DNA of 64,000 nt from Tetramitus jugosus. Taxonomy: Eukaryota; Heterolobosea; Eutetramitea; Acrasida; Vahlkampfiidae. The stretch covers positions 124,001 through 188,000 of the forward strand of contig OW569364.1 in assembly GCA_937625935.1 (NCBI GenBank), given 5' to 3'. Made by a program: the position numbers and the translations under genes. The notes beneath the pieces are model-generated. The model saw nothing but the letters and a program-made list of their open reading frames with translations. It was not told where the DNA came from and did no database searches. Below, one piece after another: positions 10,038 through 19,515 of this stretch. Position 1 is the stretch's first letter; each line of letters starts with the position of its first letter.

Positions 10038-11189
10038 TCATTTTGGTGTTTTCATCTTTTTCAAGGCTCTTTGATGGGCAAGGGCACCTAGAGCACCATC
10101 AATCTTTCTTTTCTTAGTCTTTACTTTCATGGCATCATAGGTATGCAAGAACTCATTGTACTCTCCCTTGAAATCCTCGTCAGTTTTCGGTGTGGGAATA
10201 ACATCTTCTTCGATCTCTATGACTTCATTCTCCGGATTGAGCAACTCTCTGACTGGCTTGTTCACGGACGGAGCGTTTCGTCTCAAGAACTTTGTAATCT
10301 GAGAGAGTTGAGTAGCAAACTTTGAACTTGGTACTACTACCTTGATCACTGGCCCAGACTTGGAATTCGGATCAAATCTAAGTGCAAACACAATCTTCAC
10401 TGCAGATTTGGCATCTTTAACTTTCTGGAGAGAAGCAGAGACCCGCAAAGCACTAGTAATTTGATCAGAAAGCTCTTTGGTGAGCTTCTTAGCGTGAACG
10501 TGACTCCTAGCATCATTTAAATGGGTATTGCACGTCACTAAATGGTTCTTCAATTTAGGGTTACAAGCGAACCAAAACATGTAGAATCTAGCGAGAATAT
10601 AACGGTCTCTTGAATCATAATTCGAGTTCTTAATCAGTGTAATCGTACGCACAATCTCAGATATAATCTTTTCAGCCAACTCAAATTCATAACAGTACAT
10701 GCACGACTCGACCAATAACTCTAGTAAAATGGGCTGTGATTCAAGAATTGTCTTATAGTCCAATTGCGATAACTTTCTTAACAATTCGACCAGGATATCA
10801 CCACCCTCACGCCTATTTCTCTGTTGTTCAAACAAAATGATAGACACATACTTTAGCAACCGAACGAAATGAACATCCAACAACACTTGGTTCAATTCAG
10901 AGACACACTTGGCAAACGGCAGAACGACATCATAACAAAAATCGATGAGAAATGATTCGGGATTGGATAGCTCAGGCTCCAAAATCAATTTGCCTTGAAT
11001 TCTCTTCATGAACAAATATGCTGTATTACGGAGTCTGCTCTTGACAAAAGCCGAGAACAACTCGACATCTTTGGCATCGAATGCCTGTGAAAAAACTTGG
11101 AGACCATCTTGTTTAAAATTGATGCCTTCCTTTAAGAACTGGGCATGGGTCTTATCTGGTGGAGAAACAGTCGTTTTTCCCTTGGGCAT
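10038..11189 (-). CDS. Unrecognised alpha-helical protein with basic tail
   Basis: I chose the ATG at 11189 (383 residues, MPKGKTTV...). An in-frame ATG at 11306 would overlap the divergent IQ-motif gene and adds a segment of unlikely composition. Residues about 40-260 are predicted to be helical with regular hydrophobic spacing, suggesting a repeat-type or PCI-like fold, but no named motif is clear. The C-terminus carries an acidic patch (EVIEIEEDVIP) and then KVKTKKRKI and RALKKMK, so a nuclear or nucleolar location is plausible. It converges on ORC6 with 21 bases between stops. No function is assigned. Confidence 0.7.
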   Translation of the reverse strand: MPKGKTTVSPPDKTHAQFLKEGINFKQDGLQVFSQAFDAKDVELFSAFVKSRLRNTAYLFMKRIQGKLILEPELSNPESFLIDFCYDVVLPFAKCVSELNQVLLDVHFVRLLKYVSIILFEQQRNRREGGDILVELLRKLSQLDYKTILESQPILLELLVESCMYCYEFELAEKIISEIVRTITLIKNSNYDSRDRYILARFYMFWFACNPKLKNHLVTCNTHLNDARSHVHAKKLTKELSDQITSALRVSASLQKVKDAKSAVKIVFALRFDPNSKSGPVIKVVVPSSKFATQLSQITKFLRRNAPSVNKPVRELLNPENEVIEIEEDVIPTPKTDEDFKGEYNEFLHTYDAMKVKTKKRKIDGALGALAHQRALKKMKTPK

Positions 11190-11276
11190 CTCTTGGTTCC
11201 TCCAACAAAAGTCTTGTCTTGTCTTGGCTTCCAAAAACACGAAATTCAAGTTCAAGTTTTTTAGAGATTGTTGCAC

Positions 11277-12835
11277 ATGCGTAACGAGCAAATTTTTCGA
11301 AAGCATTATGGCGCTGACTCTTTCTCCGTCTACAAAGAAACGAACATGTACGAGCAGAGAAAACTAGTGGGGTTTGGAAGAACTACTCGGACTCGCCGAC
11401 GATATCTCATTTCGAACACCGAAACTTTTTTGTTTGCTTCTTACTATGCAGCTACAGTTGAAATCCAGAGGATGATCAGAGGATTTCTGTGCAGGAAGCA
11501 TTTGAAGGAGTCAGAACCTGTTTATCTCAATAAGAAGAAGGAACTAGAAAAGGAGAAACAGAGAGAGATTCGAGAATTGTACTCTGATGTCACAGAGAAA
11601 ATGAAACTCTCGGATCAAACAAGTGAGGAATTCTTGAAGCGTTACCGTAGTGTGGTTCAGGCGAGAGTCTCATGTGTGCTCTATCAGTTCTTTCATGGAC
11701 CTAAAATCCAAAGAAACGTAAGGAAATTTGGTTTGTTGTTAAGATCGAGCATATCCCGTTCTAAATTGTGCGAAAGATCTGTGCTTTCTATTCAAGAGCA
11801 GCGACTGTTATTCAGAGGGGATTCAGGAAGCATAGAATACAACTGTGGAGGAAGTATGGCTCCAACATATTTGTGAGAAATGGAAAGATTAGATTCTTTA
11901 ATGAAAGAGATGATGCTGCAGCACGGATTCAACGATGTTGGAAGAGTTTTGTTAACCGCAATATCTTCAAGTTCTATCAAAAGTTGATTTCATCTCGTGA
12001 GAGGATGGATCCCTACATCGTTTTAAGAAGTATCAACCCAGTGGAATCTGGACTCATTGACGCGGCTTCAGGTCTTCACATTCGATTTCGACTCGGAGGA
12101 ACTGTGTTTCCACCCATTGTTTGTTACAAAATTTATACGCACAACCCAGTGATTGATATCAACTCTTTTGCACCGAGAGACTACACGAAATATGAACATA
12201 TTAGAGAACCAAAAGAATACCATTCGCATCCCATAGTTGTAAATGATGATAGACGAGGCTGGTATCAGAGACTAGAGATGAATGGATGGCGACCAGTTAC
12301 AAACGGTAGAATAACTGAAACCGAATACAATGACAATTCGACCAAGTTGTCCAAAAGTTCTATTCGATCTCGACTTTCTCAAGATACTTCGGCAACTTTC
12401 CACTACAGTTCTGTTCAGCGGCGACAGGATATCATCGCTCGAAGAAAAAGGAGAAAAGTAGAATGGATGAAGAAATTGTATGGATCAAATTTGACGAGAG
12501 ATACCGGGAAGGAGGGGGACCCTAATCTAATCGGGGAAGAATTGAAGGACTTTGAAACTGTGGATGAGGACGAACTACAAGGTGTAATCGACTGGTCAAA
12601 CTCTCTCAACTTCGAAAGATACATTGAAGAATGGACCGGATTAGCAATTACTCTTCCTTCTGACCAGAAAACTCATTTGGCCAACGACCAGAGGAAGGTA
12701 GCAAATGAACCAGCTCAACCAGTTTTGACTCGAGGTTCTCACTCGACAGAGAAGTCCCCAATGCTGGATGATAACACGAACCTAGCATATGAACTGGAAA
12801 GGGAGAAGATATATGGAATGCTAAGTAAGAAATGA
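11277..12835 (+). CDS. IQ-motif protein related to C11orf65/MFI
   Basis: Two overlapping frames are joined by a probable 59-base intron (11718-11776, GTAAGG donor, AAG acceptor), giving 499 residues in phase. IQ motifs appear at VEIQRMIRGFLCRKH, TVIQRGFRKH and ARIQRCWKSFVNR, so calmodulin-like light chains should bind. The central part with YIVLRSINPVESGLIDAA, FRLGGTVFPP and YKIYTHNPVID matches the conserved core of the C11orf65/MFI family, which in animals is linked to mitochondrial fission control. The C-terminal 150 residues are charged. Without the intron the gene would need a frameshift; the intron model restores a continuous IQ repeat. Confidence 0.75.
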
Positions 12836-12912
12836 ACATTCCACTTCATCCCCAAAACAATTTCACAATCGGGTAATCCTCTCGGAAGTTTAGGTCTATA
12901 ATTATTCAATTT

Positions 12913-12929
12913 TTGCGCCAAAACGCCGC
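12913..12929. promoter_or_regulatory. GC-core box upstream of GHITM-like gene
   Basis: The sequence TTGCGCCAAAACGCCGC holds two overlapping E2F-like cores (GCGCCAAAA and AACGCCGC), about 85-100 bases before the ATG at 13014. It resembles the site before ORC6. Function is inferred from the motif only. Confidence 0.3.
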
Positions 12930-13013
12930 TATTTAAGATCTCGCCCTTCAAAAATCACACAAACAATCAAATAGCAGAATCAAAAAAAACGCAATAACAA
13001 CAACAACAGCATC

Positions 13014-14105
13014 ATGTTTCGACTCGCTACATCCAACACACTCAGAGGTTACAAGTTGGCCCAACGTTGCGCCTTCCAACAACCTCAACAACAACAAACA
13101 CGTACCATTTTCAACAACTTGAAAAACAATTTTAACAAACATCAACAACACAATAGCAACTATTCTGAGCAATCATCCAACTACAATAGCAAGAGACAAT
13201 ACTCTCCACATGTATCCCAAGGCAACAACACTGGTGCACTCATCACTGGTGCAGCAGGCACACTTGCTCTCATTGGTTTGGGTTACTATGGACTAAAGTA
13301 CATGAACAATCCACAACAAGTTCAAACCTTTAATTCAGCAGGTCAACCCGTTGTCTACACTGACACATCAAAGTCATTGAACGAAGGTGTTCAAGCCTAT
13401 CTTGCAAAGACATTTGGTTATGTGGGAGCAGGTGCAGCACTGACTGCGACATCCGCTGTCGTTGCATTCAAATCTGGCTTTGCACAAAAAATGATGTTTA
13501 TGGGTCCATTGGGCAGTATTGGTCTGTTTGCTGCTACGATTGGTGCCATGTATGCTGTAAGAGCAATTGATCCAAATAATGCTCTGTTGAAGCACGCTGC
13601 ATTTGTTGGATTCAATGGAATCATGGGTGCCAGTTTGTGCACACTTGGTTTCTTTGCACCAGTCAACATTTTGGTGAGAGCCGGATTGTACAGTTTGGGC
13701 ATTGTTGGTGGTCTCTCTGTGGTGGCCATGAACGCAAAGGAAGAGAGATTCCTCATGTGGGGCGGTGCTCTTTCTTCTGCGTTGCTCGTGTTGGTGATTG
13801 CCTCCTTTGGACGCATGTTCCTACCAGCACGATTCATTAGAACATCCAACGCACTGGACAATTTGTGGTTGTACGGTGGTTTGGCAGTGTTTGGTGGATT
13901 GATGCTGTACGATACTCAGAGAGTCATGAGAAATGCAAAGCAATTTGAAGAAGTCAAGAGATTGACGGCTACTCAGGTCGGACACAGACAATTGGTCAAT
14001 ATTCCAAAGCCTGACTACATTGCCGAGTCCATTAGCATTTATTTGAACTTGATTAATATCTTTATTCGAATGGTTATGATTATGAGTAACCAAAAGAAGA
14101 AGTAA
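13014..14105 (+). CDS. Mitochondrial BAX-inhibitor-1-like protein (GHITM/MICS1/TMBIM5)
   Basis: The 363-residue protein starts with an Arg/Gln/Asn-rich segment lacking acids, typical of a mitochondrial presequence. A first membrane span around residue 80 (LITGAAGTLALIGLGYYG) and six or seven further spans follow from about residue 125. The order and Gly-rich spacing (YVGAGAALTATSA, MYAVRA, GFNGIMGASL, LYDTQRVM) match GHITM within the BI-1 family. Family members sit in the inner mitochondrial membrane, where animal homologues affect cristae and calcium/proton exchange. The C-terminus ends in SNQKKK. A poly-CAA leader precedes the ATG, as for many genes in this window. Confidence 0.9.
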   Translation: MFRLATSNTLRGYKLAQRCAFQQPQQQQTRTIFNNLKNNFNKHQQHNSNYSEQSSNYNSKRQYSPHVSQGNNTGALITGAAGTLALIGLGYYGLKYMNNPQQVQTFNSAGQPVVYTDTSKSLNEGVQAYLAKTFGYVGAGAALTATSAVVAFKSGFAQKMMFMGPLGSIGLFAATIGAMYAVRAIDPNNALLKHAAFVGFNGIMGASLCTLGFFAPVNILVRAGLYSLGIVGGLSVVAMNAKEERFLMWGGALSSALLVLVIASFGRMFLPARFIRTSNALDNLWLYGGLAVFGGLMLYDTQRVMRNAKQFEEVKRLTATQVGHRQLVNIPKPDYIAESISIYLNLINIFIRMVMIMSNQKKK

Positions 14106-14315
14106 TAAAGTGAATGAGAGGCCCAGTGATGAACGAACATGTATAGAAGGTCGTTCTCTACAACAACAAGCCCTTGAACCATTGTAATAAACACTCCATT
14201 TGATTTCAAGCAAAGTTGCCTTCGTCGCAGTTATTTGACATATTTCCGATACAGATCCTTGGTCACAGAACACTCGAGGCGAAAAAAGGAAACATTTGAC
14301 AACAACAAACAGATC

Positions 14316-15209
14316 ATGAGTGGAGAACATCAAACAAAGAATTTACTTTCCAATGTCTCACTTGGTTTCATTGGCAGTGGTCAAATGAGTACTGCCATTA
14401 TCAGAGGTCTCATTGAACGAAAGACACTCAAGCCAAATCAGATCCATGCGACAGACATATCAGAACAACCATTGACTCACCTAAAGCAATCATTGGGCGT
14501 TCACACACACTTGAACGACAACAAAAAAATTGTTCAGTCTTGCGACGCTGTGATTTTAGCTGTAAAACCAAATCACGTCGCGACAGTTTTGCGGGAAATT
14601 TCAAGCGAAATGGCGCGAAAGAGTATTTTGCTCATTTCCATTGCCGCTGGTGTCAATCTACAGTCGATGGAGCAATTTTTGACTGAAGATGCATCAGAGA
14701 ACAAGAAGAATAGCTTTAGACTTGTTCGAGTGATGCCAAATGTGAATTGTCTCGTTGGAGAAGCTGCTTCAGGTTACTGTATGTCTCAAGGAGCTATCGC
14801 TGGTCAAGATGATGCTCTCACAAGTGCCATTTTCTCCTCTGTTGGAATCATTGAACAAGTGCCAGAATATTTGATGGATGCTGTGACTGGATTGTCAGGA
14901 TCAGGACCTGCCTATGTCTTTGTGTTTATTGAAGCTTTGGCTGATGGTGGTGTTCGTGCTGGCTTACCAAGGCCAATTGCACTCAAGTTGGCTGCACAAA
15001 CAGTGTTGGGATCGGCAAAATCATGTCTTTCAAGCACAGGCAATAATCATCCTGGTCAATTGAAAGACATGGTTTGTTCACCTGCTGGCACAACAATCAG
15101 CGGAGTGCATGAACTGGAGAAAGGATCAATGAGAGCAGCTGTGATGAATGCTGTTCTGGAAGCTACCAGAAGATCAAAGCAATTGGGTCTTCCGAATTCA
15201 AAGTTATGA
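14316..15209 (+). CDS. Pyrroline-5-carboxylate reductase
   Basis: From the ATG at 14316 this is 297 residues, the normal length. It has the N-terminal Rossmann motif GFIGSGQMSTAI for NAD(P)H, the middle AVKPNHV segment, and the family signature GLSGSGPAYVF, followed by DGGVRAGLPR. The C-terminal dimerisation helices include SPAGTTISGVHELEKGSMRA. The enzyme reduces 1-pyrroline-5-carboxylate to L-proline, the last step of proline synthesis. The open frame extends upstream only from a TTG, so the ATG start is preferred. No presequence is obvious, which suggests a cytosolic enzyme. Confidence 0.93.
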   Translation: MSGEHQTKNLLSNVSLGFIGSGQMSTAIIRGLIERKTLKPNQIHATDISEQPLTHLKQSLGVHTHLNDNKKIVQSCDAVILAVKPNHVATVLREISSEMARKSILLISIAAGVNLQSMEQFLTEDASENKKNSFRLVRVMPNVNCLVGEAASGYCMSQGAIAGQDDALTSAIFSSVGIIEQVPEYLMDAVTGLSGSGPAYVFVFIEALADGGVRAGLPRPIALKLAAQTVLGSAKSCLSSTGNNHPGQLKDMVCSPAGTTISGVHELEKGSMRAAVMNAVLEATRRSKQLGLPNSKL

Positions 15210-15276
15210 TGTGTTTGTTGAACAAAACTTATTTTATCGTTTCTTTGGTTGACTCGTACAATAAATTAACTTATGA

Positions 15277-17436
15277 TTAAATTCCCTTCACTTTTACTTC
15301 TACCTTGAACTTCCACACGTTGTCTGGCTTATGTGTGTAATTACTGAGGCTCAAATCAAACAGTGGACTAAACATTTCTGTTCCGAAACCAGCACTATCC
15401 TCAAACGTGAAGTTAACCCATTGAGAAACCTTATCGCGAGATACAAAACCTGGTTGGCCATTGTAAAGTAGAGAGAGACGAAATTCCGCATGGCAAGGAT
15501 TGTCGTGAGCATCCAAACAATTGAGATAGCATCCCAAATGATCTGGATGATCACGATTGGTTCCAATCTCCAGTGCGAATTCTCGGCCACTGATTGTGAA
15601 TGCTTGACTCTTGATTGAAGTGCCAATTTGTTTCAGGTGGTCATACATTTCGGTAGAAACATCCCAAGTATAGCTATGATTGGCATAAGATAGACGTCTC
15701 ACTTCTTCTTTCAATGCTCTGTTGGACCTTTCTAAGTCCTCAATCTTTTGTTGAGTACTCTTGAGATATTGAGCAACAATTTCGGTTAGAGACTCGGCAA
15801 AGGCATTACTGTCGGTGTTGGTTGACTTTCTCCGTTTCATAATAGTCAGGGCTTCACCTAATCTATCTCGTTTTATGAGCACATCCACCAAAACACTTAT
15901 CACTGATTCAGAAACATCGTACTTGTCATGAAGATACCTTAGCACTTTCTCGCAAAATGAAAGAGTCTCACCTGTACCAATCTCTCGAAGATAATTGACA
16001 CAGTCCATACACTCTTGTATCTCAACATCTTGAGCGAAGTGCCTTTGACGGACTAGAAGTAGTAAACGATCGTACATTATCATTAGCTTTGGAATCGTGT
16101 TTCTATTAGAAATGTTTTCCTTTGCTCCATTGATTGCTTTTCGAACCAAATCCATTGAGTGACGCGATCCAATCTTGTACAACTTGCTAAGGTGGAAGTT
16201 AAGATCATAGAGTTCCATTTGATCCTCGATGGAAGTGGATAGTCTCTTCTTCTTCAATCGGCGATCTTGTTCACTAGCAATTAACTTTTTCATAAGTCTC
16301 TTTGATGTTTTCACTGTTGACCAATGAGACAACAACAAGTCGACGCACATGGGCTTTAATTCATCGTAAGTAGATGAGAGGTTGGAAACGAATGCAAGCC
16401 TCTCAACGAGAATGCTCTCAATTTCTTTGGACATGTCATCAGTGTATGATGTCGTCACTTGGTTTAGCATCGATGAGAATAAAGAGTAGAATGAAGTGAT
16501 TGCATCAATCTCACGATCAGATATATCGTCGTTCGGGCGGCTCCTCTTTGTTCCTGCTTTGTCCTTGCTTGGTCTAAGTTCCTCTCTCAGTTTCTTCTTG
16601 TTAAATCCGAGCATACAATCAAGGGTACTTTCGAATGTTGTGATCATGACTTCGTCTTCTCCTTGTTCTCTATGTAGTTCGCCCATACTCTTCATTGCTG
16701 TCCATATTTCAATCTGCTGTTCGAACCTTTCAATCTCCGATTGATATTCTTTGGACTCCACCTGAACTAACTTGAATCGTATCAATAGTTCGTGATATCG
16801 AGGTTGACTCGAAGTATCAAGCTCATTTAACCTCTCAAACAACTCTTTCAAAAATTGTTCCATAGTTTTCTTCTCTCCCTTCTCGTTTGCCAGCTCTTGA
16901 TTGACACTCATGTGATTTAGTATGTAATCAATTGCTTCATAGCACTTTTTCATATTTCTTCGCCTAAAATCATCCAATTCGGATCGTTTGGCATGATTTG
17001 GTATTAAGTTGGATGAACTCAACGGCTCATTTGTCAGTGGCGAAGTATAGATGACATCTTCATCATCCTCTTCTCTATGAAATGATCTCACTGCTCCTCT
17101 CATGAATCTATTTTCCTCCGCGTCCTCTTCCTCTTCTTCATCCGTGAAATCATATGCTTCCTCTCCTTCTGCTCCTCCTTCATTCTCGTCTTCAATCACC
17201 TGAACATCTTCATCATCATCATATCCCATAAAGGATGCTTTTTGAGTTCGAAACCAACTCGCTGCACTTTCTCTATCTACAGTGTGTCCATCTGACATGA
17301 ACACTGGATCTTTCATAATGGACAGTGAGATGGGACATCGGTACTTGTGGGGATCTGAAGTCAACTTGGTCAGATATTGGAAGAGATCTGCTTGAGTTTG
17401 GATTTGATCCTTGCCTAGAAATGGGACTTGCAACAT
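15277..17436 (-). CDS. U-box E3 ligase with C-terminal MATH domain
   Basis: The 719-residue protein opens with a U-box: YRCPISLSIMKDPVFMSDGHT and ESAASWF, then SPLTNEPLSSSNLIPNHA. Between these halves (about residues 65-125) sits a very acidic insertion of about 60 residues, so the U-box loop is greatly expanded. Residues about 170-590 are charged and helical, probably coiled coil. The last 125 residues resemble a MATH/TRAF domain (YTWDV, GREFALEIGTN, FRLSLLYNGQPG, WKFKVEVKVKG). By family it would transfer ubiquitin from an E2 to a substrate recognised by the MATH domain. MATH assignment is by pattern and less sure than the U-box. Confidence 0.8.
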   Translation of the reverse strand: MLQVPFLGKDQIQTQADLFQYLTKLTSDPHKYRCPISLSIMKDPVFMSDGHTVDRESAASWFRTQKASFMGYDDDEDVQVIEDENEGGAEGEEAYDFTDEEEEEDAEENRFMRGAVRSFHREEDDEDVIYTSPLTNEPLSSSNLIPNHAKRSELDDFRRRNMKKCYEAIDYILNHMSVNQELANEKGEKKTMEQFLKELFERLNELDTSSQPRYHELLIRFKLVQVESKEYQSEIERFEQQIEIWTAMKSMGELHREQGEDEVMITTFESTLDCMLGFNKKKLREELRPSKDKAGTKRSRPNDDISDREIDAITSFYSLFSSMLNQVTTSYTDDMSKEIESILVERLAFVSNLSSTYDELKPMCVDLLLSHWSTVKTSKRLMKKLIASEQDRRLKKKRLSTSIEDQMELYDLNFHLSKLYKIGSRHSMDLVRKAINGAKENISNRNTIPKLMIMYDRLLLLVRQRHFAQDVEIQECMDCVNYLREIGTGETLSFCEKVLRYLHDKYDVSESVISVLVDVLIKRDRLGEALTIMKRRKSTNTDSNAFAESLTEIVAQYLKSTQQKIEDLERSNRALKEEVRRLSYANHSYTWDVSTEMYDHLKQIGTSIKSQAFTISGREFALEIGTNRDHPDHLGCYLNCLDAHDNPCHAEFRLSLLYNGQPGFVSRDKVSQWVNFTFEDSAGFGTEMFSPLFDLSLSNYTHKPDNVWKFKVEVKVKGI

Positions 17437-17685
17437 TTGTGTCCTTCAAGAATATATAAATATGTATCACGTCAGGTGTATCGTGCTTTGGTTTTTCTTT
17501 CTACGACTTCTCTCGACACTCACATTCCAGTTTTATGACCTGGAAGAAATCTGTCGAGAAATTTTTGGAATGAAGAAGGTCGGGATATCTTTCACCGAAA
17601 CTATTGAAGCGCTAAAACTTGAATCTCCGTTCTTCACCGGAAAAACAAACCATCTTTGCAAAACACCAAAAAAGCATCAGCAAAC

Positions 17686-18943
17686 ATGAAGCAATTTTCA
17701 AAGCCTCTTGTTCGTACTCTGTTGCGCAACAACACTACCACCACTATTGGTAGTCGCATGTGCACCTCATTCATCATGACATCTACTAGCAACAACCACC
17801 AACTATTCCTCCCATCATCTCATTTTTTCAATCATTATCAACGTTTCTACACAACAACAACAACATCAACAACATCAACTCCACAAAATAAAGATGATGA
17901 TGCATCAACAACAAGCAAGACAGAAGAAGAAGAATCAACTACTACCACTACCAAACAATCACCACTCGAACGACTCATTGAACAAGAAAATGCAGAAGAA
18001 TTGAAATTGTTGCAATTGAGACAACAACAGCAACAACAAGAACAGGAACAGCAAAAATTGAAGCAACAACAAAAACAAGAAAATGAACAAGAAGAAGACG
18101 CTGAAGAAGAAGAGGAAGAACAACCGCGAAGAAGATCACTTTTTGAACGAGTGTTCACTGTGCGTAACATGTTGATGCCAGTGACGGCACTCATTGCATT
18201 GGGCATCTTTTATTTCTATGATCCGAGACAGGATTATCGTGAACGTCAAATTCAAGGTATGTCATTGTTATTATTGTTTATATATATATGTATGCTTCAC
18301 TTCATGTTTGTTGTTGCAACTGTTTGTTTCATTGAAAAATTAACTAATATTTAATTTGAATGTTGTTGTTGTTGTTGTTGTAGAGAAACAAAAGAAGCAA
18401 AAAACAGTCAAAACAGTGGGTGCACCAGTCATTGGAGGATCATTCACACTGGTGGACACTGAGGGAAGACCAGTGACCGACTCTGAGTTTAGAGGCAAGT
18501 GGATGTTGGTCTATTTTGGATTCACCAACTGTCCTGACATTTGTCCAGAGGAGATGAGAAAGATGACTAGAGCGTTGCGCATGCTAGAAAAGAAGGATAA
18601 GGCATTGTCCGAAGAGATTGTTCCCATTTTTATTACATGTGATCCAAATCGTGACAGTATTCAAGCCGTGAACATGTATCTAAAGGAGGGATTCCATGAG
18701 AGATTTGTTGGCTTGACTGGAACACCAGAGCAAATCAAGAGAGCATGTCAGCGATACAGAGTGTATTACAGTGCACCGGATTATGCTGAAGGAAAGGAAG
18801 ATTACTTGGTGGATCACTCCATTTTCTATTATTTGATGGATCCTTATGGTCACTTTAAGGAATACTTTGCAAAGGGTGTGCCAGTCGAGGACGTTGCTGA
18901 ACGATTGGAACAGATTTTGATGGAGTATCAAGAACAAGATTAA
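17686..18943 (+). CDS. SCO1/SenC-type mitochondrial copper chaperone
   Basis: Two exons (17686-18256, 18384-18943) encode 376 residues. Exon 1 carries an Arg-rich mitochondrial presequence, a Thr/Ser then Gln/Glu low-complexity tract encoded by CAA/GAA repeats, and a membrane span (MLMPVTALIALGIFYFY). Exon 2 is the thioredoxin-fold domain with FGFTNCPDICPEEM, whose CxxxC binds copper, and the partner histidine in YLVDHSIFYYLMD. SCO proteins deliver copper to the CuA site of cytochrome c oxidase from the inner membrane. The Gln-rich tract between presequence and span is unusual for the family. The 127-base intron has a GTATGT donor and ends in a TTG repeat tract before TAG. Confidence 0.92.
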
Positions 18944-19048
18944 AATGCATCTGGCAGAACACTTGGGGGACTCAAACAATGAATAATAAAAAATGATAGA
19001 CCTATTCGACCTTTTATTTGATTGTTTATTCTCTTGTTAGTTTACATT

Positions 19049-19342
19049 TCATTTCTCTCTGATACGTATTCTCTGAACTCTCCAATGTGCCCAGTACTCT
19101 CGACACATGACAAATCCAAGAAAGAAGCACGGTATCAGACAAATGCAATACCCAAGGAATGCCATGAATGCAATGGCGTATTCTCTAGGTGGAAAAAAGA
19201 AACGCAACCAAGCTTTTCCACTGTCAGACACCTGAGGTTCCAACAATGGTATGATCAAAACCCAAATCATATAATACACGAAATACATGGCCGTAATGGC
19301 CAGTCCAATCGTTCCACAGATGCGATCTGAGTTGGCTGGCAT
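19049..19342 (-). CDS. DPM2-like subunit of dolichol-phosphate-mannose synthase
   Basis: The 97-residue form begins at MPANSDRICG; the frame also has an ATG at 19411 that would add 23 basic residues. It has two membrane spans: the first includes YFVYYMIWVLIIPLLEP, the second follows FFPPREYAIAF. This matches DPM2, where DR near the start, a Y-Y-x-x-W-V span and a P-R-x-Y-A motif between spans are typical. DPM2 stabilises the catalytic DPM1 subunit in the ER membrane, supporting GPI anchors and N-glycans. The C-terminal tail (about 20 residues, basic) is longer than in animals. Confidence 0.75.
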   Translation of the reverse strand: MPANSDRICGTIGLAITAMYFVYYMIWVLIIPLLEPQVSDSGKAWLRFFFPPREYAIAFMAFLGYCICLIPCFFLGFVMCREYWAHWRVQRIRIREK

Positions 19343-19515
19343 TCCAGGCTTGATTTCAACAAAAAACGAACGTGACTTGAAATTTCTGATCGGGAAGCGC
19401 AGAAAATGCAAACTTCAACGAAAAATGTGAAGAAAAAAAAAGCTTGCGTGCTTTCACACAGCACAGAGGAATTGCGGAACCAAAAAAACCAAAACGAACA
19501 ACATTGACATAAAAA

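Noticed and set aside
11268-11876. Apparent frameshift in the IQ-motif gene
   Set aside because: A 59-base GT-AG intron at 11718-11776 joins the frames in phase and restores an IQ repeat, so no break is needed.
13821-14333. Long minus-strand ORF between GHITM and P5C reductase
   Set aside because: It overlaps the coding end of a well-supported gene on the other strand and has no recognisable features.
17847-18206. Ser/Cys-rich minus-strand ORF
   Set aside because: It is the reverse of the CAA/GAA repeat tract in the SCO1-like gene; composition follows from the repeats.
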